Below are positions 12,893 through 16,067 of a stretch of DNA of 16,067 nt, piece by piece. The DNA is from Methanoculleus marisnigri. Its GTDB lineage: Archaea; Halobacteriota; Methanomicrobia; Methanomicrobiales; Methanoculleaceae. The notes beneath the pieces are model-generated. The model was not told the origin of the DNA and searched no databases. It saw only the letters and a list, made by a program, of their open reading frames with translations. The stretch lies in the NCBI GenBank assembly GCA_002503885.1, contig DASQ01000144.1, positions 1-16,067 on the forward strand, in the 5' to 3' direction. Position 1 is the first letter of the stretch. Every line of letters starts with the position of its first letter. The position numbers and the translations under genes are program-made.

Positions 12893-15817
12893 GTGGATAT
12901 TGATAGTGTTTTAAAGAGGGAGTTAACTCCCCAACAAGAAATCGCTGCAAAAGATCCTGCAAAAGAAGTTCTCTGCTTAGCCTGCGCCGGATCGGGAAAG
13001 TCTAGAACACTAGCCTACCGGATAGCCCGGCTTCTCGCAGAAGGAGAGGCCCCGGAAAGTATCGTTGCATTTACGTTTACCGTTAAGGCTGCCGATACGA
13101 TAAAGAGGCGGGTTGCTCACGCGGTATCCCGAGTCGGAATTAGCCCGAATGTCATTGGAGCCATGTACATCGGTACCGTCCACAGTTACTGCCAACAGAT
13201 TCTTGGAAGAATCAATCCAGTCTATCGTCAGTATGATGTCTTGGACGATAACCGATTGAAACTGTATCTGATGTCGAGATATAAGGAGATCGGGATAAAA
13301 CCGTTAAGAGCACGAGCTCCACAGCACAGTTATTTCGCTACGATCGAGCAGGTTTCCAATGCATGGAAGATCCTTAACGATGAATTAATCTCAATTGAGG
13401 CCGTTAAAGCGCATGATGAAACTCTCGGAAACGTCCTTTACAACCTATCCCAGTGCCTAGAGAGGGATCAGTACATTGACTTTTCTCTGATGGTCCGAAA
13501 TGCAGTTCTCGCTTTCCGGCGGAACGATCCGGCGGCACGTCTTGCTGTGAGCACGCTCAAGCATCTTATGGTTGATGAATATCAGGACATCTCTCCAAGC
13601 GAAGAGGCATTAATTGGTCATCTGCATTCGCTATCCGATACGCTGTTTGTGGTAGGAGACGACGACCAGTCGATTTACGCTTGGAGGGGGGCGGATGTCA
13701 ACAATATTTTAACCTTCTGTGAGAGGTGTCCAGATGCCTCTTCGCCTAAATTATATGAAAATTTTAGAAGCACCCCAACAATTGTCGATGTTTCTAACGC
13801 ATTTGTGGCGGCGGAGTTGGGCGCAAGCCGAATTGAAAAATCACCTCGCGCTTACTATGATAAATCGCCGAGAGATTTCAGAGTTTTGTGGTTTGACAGT
13901 CGCAGAACGGAGGCAAATTGGGTTGCCGACCGGATCCAAGCTTTGTTGGGAACGGAATATGAAGACCCAGATGGAATTGTTCGAGGGTTAACCCCAGCGG
14001 ACTTTGCTATCCTAATGAGATCAACCCGTAAACCCGAGCAGGACGGTTTGCCTCGCCACGCAGTTTTTACGCAGGCACTCGGCAATATAGGCATTCATTA
14101 CAGCTTAGAGGCCGGTGGGGGGCCTTTCGAGCGTCCGCAAGTCAACGTACTCAGAAGTACATTTCAGTTGCTCGAACCAGGATCTCCTGGTCGAGTGCTG
14201 GCAAAGCGCCACTTTGAGAGTGTAGTTCTACCGGCATATCCTCACGCAGATTTCAATGAAATGGCTGCGGTACTATCCAAGTGGGGGCGGGAGATACACA
14301 CTCCGGCAGGAGGCGCACGTCAGAGAATATATCCTCAGCAGTTACTATACGATCTCCTTAAGGCGTTTCACATAGATCGCTCGGAATTCGCCGACGACGT
14401 GATGCGAGATATCGGTTTGTTTAGCCGAATGATTCAGGATGTGGAATCAGTTTATATGAGCGTCGACTCCCCTGATCGCTTTGCCGACATTTGTCACTTC
14501 CTTGAACACGCTGCAGATGCAGGGTACAATGTGTCAACGGATGATGTTGTTCAACGGCCGGATGCAGTGACGGTGTCGACCGTTCATCAAGTAAAAGGTC
14601 TAGAGTTTCCCGTCGTTTTCGTGGTCGATGTCGAATCACAGCGCTTCCCGGGTAGTAATCGATCTTATCAGGGCTGGTTGCCGATACAAGTTATGACTCC
14701 TGCTCTTAGACGTGGAGCCTATCAGAGCAATGTTGCTGAAGAAGCTAGACTTTTCTATACAGCCATGACAAGAGCGGAGAGATATTTGTACGTAACCGGT
14801 GCGGAGCTCTTGCCGAATGGGATCAGACACAAAAAACGGTCTCGCTTTGCCAACCGTTTGGTTCATCCCGAGATTTCACGTGAATCAACTCATTTACCTG
14901 CAGGCCTCGTTCCCCGCGATCAGCAAAGACGAATCGATGAGACTGTTCTTCCTACAAGCTTCTCAGATATTCGTTATTATTTGCGATGTCCAATGGACTA
15001 TCGGTTCAGAAAGGGCTATGGTTTTACACCTTCGATCCCGGAAATGTTTGGTTTCGGTAAAACCGTCCATACTGCAATAGAAAAATTGCATGTCTCATTC
15101 CCTGATGGAGTTCCAACAGGGGAAGATGCAGTTTCGGTTGTTGACAGTGTGTTCCACCTGAAACATGTTCCAAAAAGCGGAAATCCGGAAGAGAATCCCG
15201 GACCCTATGAAAATGCGAAAGCTTCGGCGGGGAGTATTGCAACAAGATACGTTCAAGAGCATAGCGCTGATTTTGATAGAATAAGAAAAGTTGAAGTGCG
15301 GTTTGAAATACCTGCACAAAATGCGGTTATTTCCGGTTCAATTGATCTTCTGTTGAAGGAGGATCCGACTGGTTACATAACCGATGCCGAAGTAATCGAC
15401 TTTAAAGCTATTGAAGGGACAGATAACCCATTGGAGAATGATAAGTTGGACTGGACCGAACTATCGATGCAAGTTCAACTGTATGCGAAAGCTGCCAGAG
15501 AAGTGCTCGGTGAAAACGCATGCACGGGATCCGTCCACTTATTGAAGGACAACCAAAGGATCTGTGTCCCGATTTCAGATGAAGCGATTGCAGCTGCAGT
15601 AAGTGATGTTGAGTGGGCAGTGCGTGGTATTATTGCCGGGGATTACCCGATGCGGCCTCATCCAGAAAAATGTGAAAAATGCGATTTCCGTTCATTGTGC
15701 GCTCGTAAACCTCAGGAGTTTAGCTTCTCATCTGAGATCCCGCCAGAGATTCACTTACCTGAAACGAAAGAGCATGTACGCGCTTTCAGTCTTTATGATG
15801 CTGGACTGCAGCATTAA
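12893..15817 (+). CDS. UvrD-like helicase fused to a Fe-S RecB/Cas4-type nuclease
   Basis: This is a 3'-5' superfamily 1 helicase of about 974 residues joined to a PD-(D/E)XK nuclease. Helicase motifs in order: Q-motif LTPQQE (near 11), Walker A ACAGSGKS (30-37), GTVHSYC (94-100), DEYQD (228-232), GDDDQSIYAWRG (255-266), ENFRSTP, TVHQVKGLEF (563-572) and YTAMTRAE (622-629). The nuclease has RCP (C699), GKTVH (H726), GSIDLLL (D817), VIDFKA (D836, K838) and QVQLYA. C699 with C927, C930 and C936 gives the four-cysteine Fe-S pattern of AddB and Cas4. Both active sites look intact. The start is uncertain: GTG 12893 follows a GGTGG-like site; ATG 12791 would add 34 unlikely residues. Codons are clearly AT-richer than in the genes to the left. 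It probably unwinds and cuts DNA in repair or in defence against foreign DNA. Confidence 0.88.
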   Translation: MDIDSVLKRELTPQQEIAAKDPAKEVLCLACAGSGKSRTLAYRIARLLAEGEAPESIVAFTFTVKAADTIKRRVAHAVSRVGISPNVIGAMYIGTVHSYCQQILGRINPVYRQYDVLDDNRLKLYLMSRYKEIGIKPLRARAPQHSYFATIEQVSNAWKILNDELISIEAVKAHDETLGNVLYNLSQCLERDQYIDFSLMVRNAVLAFRRNDPAARLAVSTLKHLMVDEYQDISPSEEALIGHLHSLSDTLFVVGDDDQSIYAWRGADVNNILTFCERCPDASSPKLYENFRSTPTIVDVSNAFVAAELGASRIEKSPRAYYDKSPRDFRVLWFDSRRTEANWVADRIQALLGTEYEDPDGIVRGLTPADFAILMRSTRKPEQDGLPRHAVFTQALGNIGIHYSLEAGGGPFERPQVNVLRSTFQLLEPGSPGRVLAKRHFESVVLPAYPHADFNEMAAVLSKWGREIHTPAGGARQRIYPQQLLYDLLKAFHIDRSEFADDVMRDIGLFSRMIQDVESVYMSVDSPDRFADICHFLEHAADAGYNVSTDDVVQRPDAVTVSTVHQVKGLEFPVVFVVDVESQRFPGSNRSYQGWLPIQVMTPALRRGAYQSNVAEEARLFYTAMTRAERYLYVTGAELLPNGIRHKKRSRFANRLVHPEISRESTHLPAGLVPRDQQRRIDETVLPTSFSDIRYYLRCPMDYRFRKGYGFTPSIPEMFGFGKTVHTAIEKLHVSFPDGVPTGEDAVSVVDSVFHLKHVPKSGNPEENPGPYENAKASAGSIATRYVQEHSADFDRIRKVEVRFEIPAQNAVISGSIDLLLKEDPTGYITDAEVIDFKAIEGTDNPLENDKLDWTELSMQVQLYAKAAREVLGENACTGSVHLLKDNQRICVPISDEAIAAAVSDVEWAVRGIIAGDYPMRPHPEKCEKCDFRSLCARKPQEFSFSSEIPPEIHLPETKEHVRAFSLYDAGLQH

Positions 15818-15834
15818 TCTCAATTTGACGACAA

Positions 15835-15857
15835 TTCTCTTTTTAATCTCTCTTTGA
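15835..15857 (+). terminator. T-rich terminator of the helicase gene
   Basis: Runs of T (TTCTCTTTTT, then TCTCTCTTT) begin about 18 bases after the helicase stop. Oligo-T tracts without a hairpin are the usual intrinsic terminators in archaea. The tract ends just before the insertion-sequence end. Confidence 0.45.
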
Positions 15858-15859
15858 GT

Positions 15860-16067
15860 TGTACACGCCCATTCAAAATTGCCCACAGGGCCCATTCGTT
15901 TTTGCCCACTTGAATTCACAGTAATGCTCAATCGTATATAATGATATCTAATTTCTCACCGTTGCCGGAAACTGGTACCATTCATATTCATCACCAGAGC
16001 CCGATGGGTAATCCTGTCAAGAAGAGCAGCAGTGAGTATCGGATCATGGAAGACTTTGATCCAATCT
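15860..16067 (-). mobile_element. IS21-family insertion sequence, right end, partial
   Basis: The element begins with TGTACACG at 15860. Two imperfect 20-bp direct repeats follow, GCCCATTC-N6-GCCCAC at 15867-15886 and 15890-15909, 16 of 20 bases identical. Multiple terminal repeats of this kind are the transposase-binding sites of IS21 elements. Inside lies the 3' end of istB, leftward. The istA gene and the other end lie beyond the right edge. Confidence 0.8.
15956..16067 (-). CDS. istB: IstB-like ATP-binding transposition helper, C-terminal end
   Basis: Only the last 36 codons are in the window. They read DWIKVFHDPILTAALLDRIT, then HRALVMNMNGTSFRQR and a stop. This is the characteristic C-terminus of IS21 IstB proteins, where a segment like W..VF.DP....ALLDR..H.A.V....G.S.R.R is conserved. 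IstB is an AAA+ ATPase that helps the IstA transposase choose its target. The frame is intact as far as it can be followed. About 46 bases separate its stop from the terminal repeats, normal for this family. Confidence 0.88.
   Translation of the reverse strand, partial: DWIKVFHDPILTAALLDRITHRALVMNMNGTSFRQR

Noticed and set aside
1..16067. tRNA, rRNA or known riboswitch genes
   Set aside because: No tRNA-like cloverleaf, CCA end or conserved rRNA segment was recognised by eye; a covariance-model search would be needed to exclude them fully.

Overview
The window looks like chromosomal DNA from a high-GC methanogenic archaeon, most likely Methanomicrobiales and Methanoculleus-like. This is inferred from gene content: a cupin-type archaeal glucose-6-phosphate isomerase, an NcsA/TtuA-type tRNA thiolase, an archaeal RIO2 kinase, a COG2433/DUF460 protein and a C_GCAxxG_C_C protein. 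Leaderless-looking promoters with TATA boxes agree with this. No rRNA, tRNA or CRISPR array was seen.

Region 1 (1-5810) is a housekeeping block. pgi is read rightward from a promoter whose TATA-like TTTAAA lies inside a GC-rich palindrome. It converges with ncsA across about 300 bases that hold strong nested inverted repeats. ncsA and rio2 diverge from a 49-bp shared promoter. rio2, the COG2433 gene and thiL overlap by 4 and 8 nt and form a tight operon that joins ribosome-maturation kinase, RNase H-fold protein and thiamine-phosphate kinase.

Region 2 (5807-9451) holds cell-envelope genes. A YhfC-type membrane peptidase gene is split in two frames and seems to have lost its central segment. 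It is followed by an acyltransferase-3 membrane protein, a small C_GCAxxG_C_C cysteine protein, and an exported eight-bladed beta-propeller with a C-terminal membrane anchor.

Region 3 (9452-12598) holds a 75-residue charged protein, a secreted CotH-kinase-like protein, and a GNAT/YoaP acetyltransferase. The last 23 codons of the small gene recur almost unchanged as the C-terminal tail of the CotH protein, so one arose by duplication and fusion. The acetyltransferase is preceded by a 33-codon upstream ORF (GTGA overlap) and, further up, by the 3' end of a gene that has lost its 5' part.

Region 4 (about 12718-16067) is visibly AT-richer and looks like an acquired island. It carries a fused UvrD-like helicase plus RecB/Cas4-type Fe-S PD-(D/E)XK nuclease of about 975 residues. 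The terminal repeats and istB 3' end of an IS21-family element run off the right edge. The truncated gene marks the left junction. This island is the most plausible place for a genome-defence or DNA-repair function, but only one gene of it is visible.
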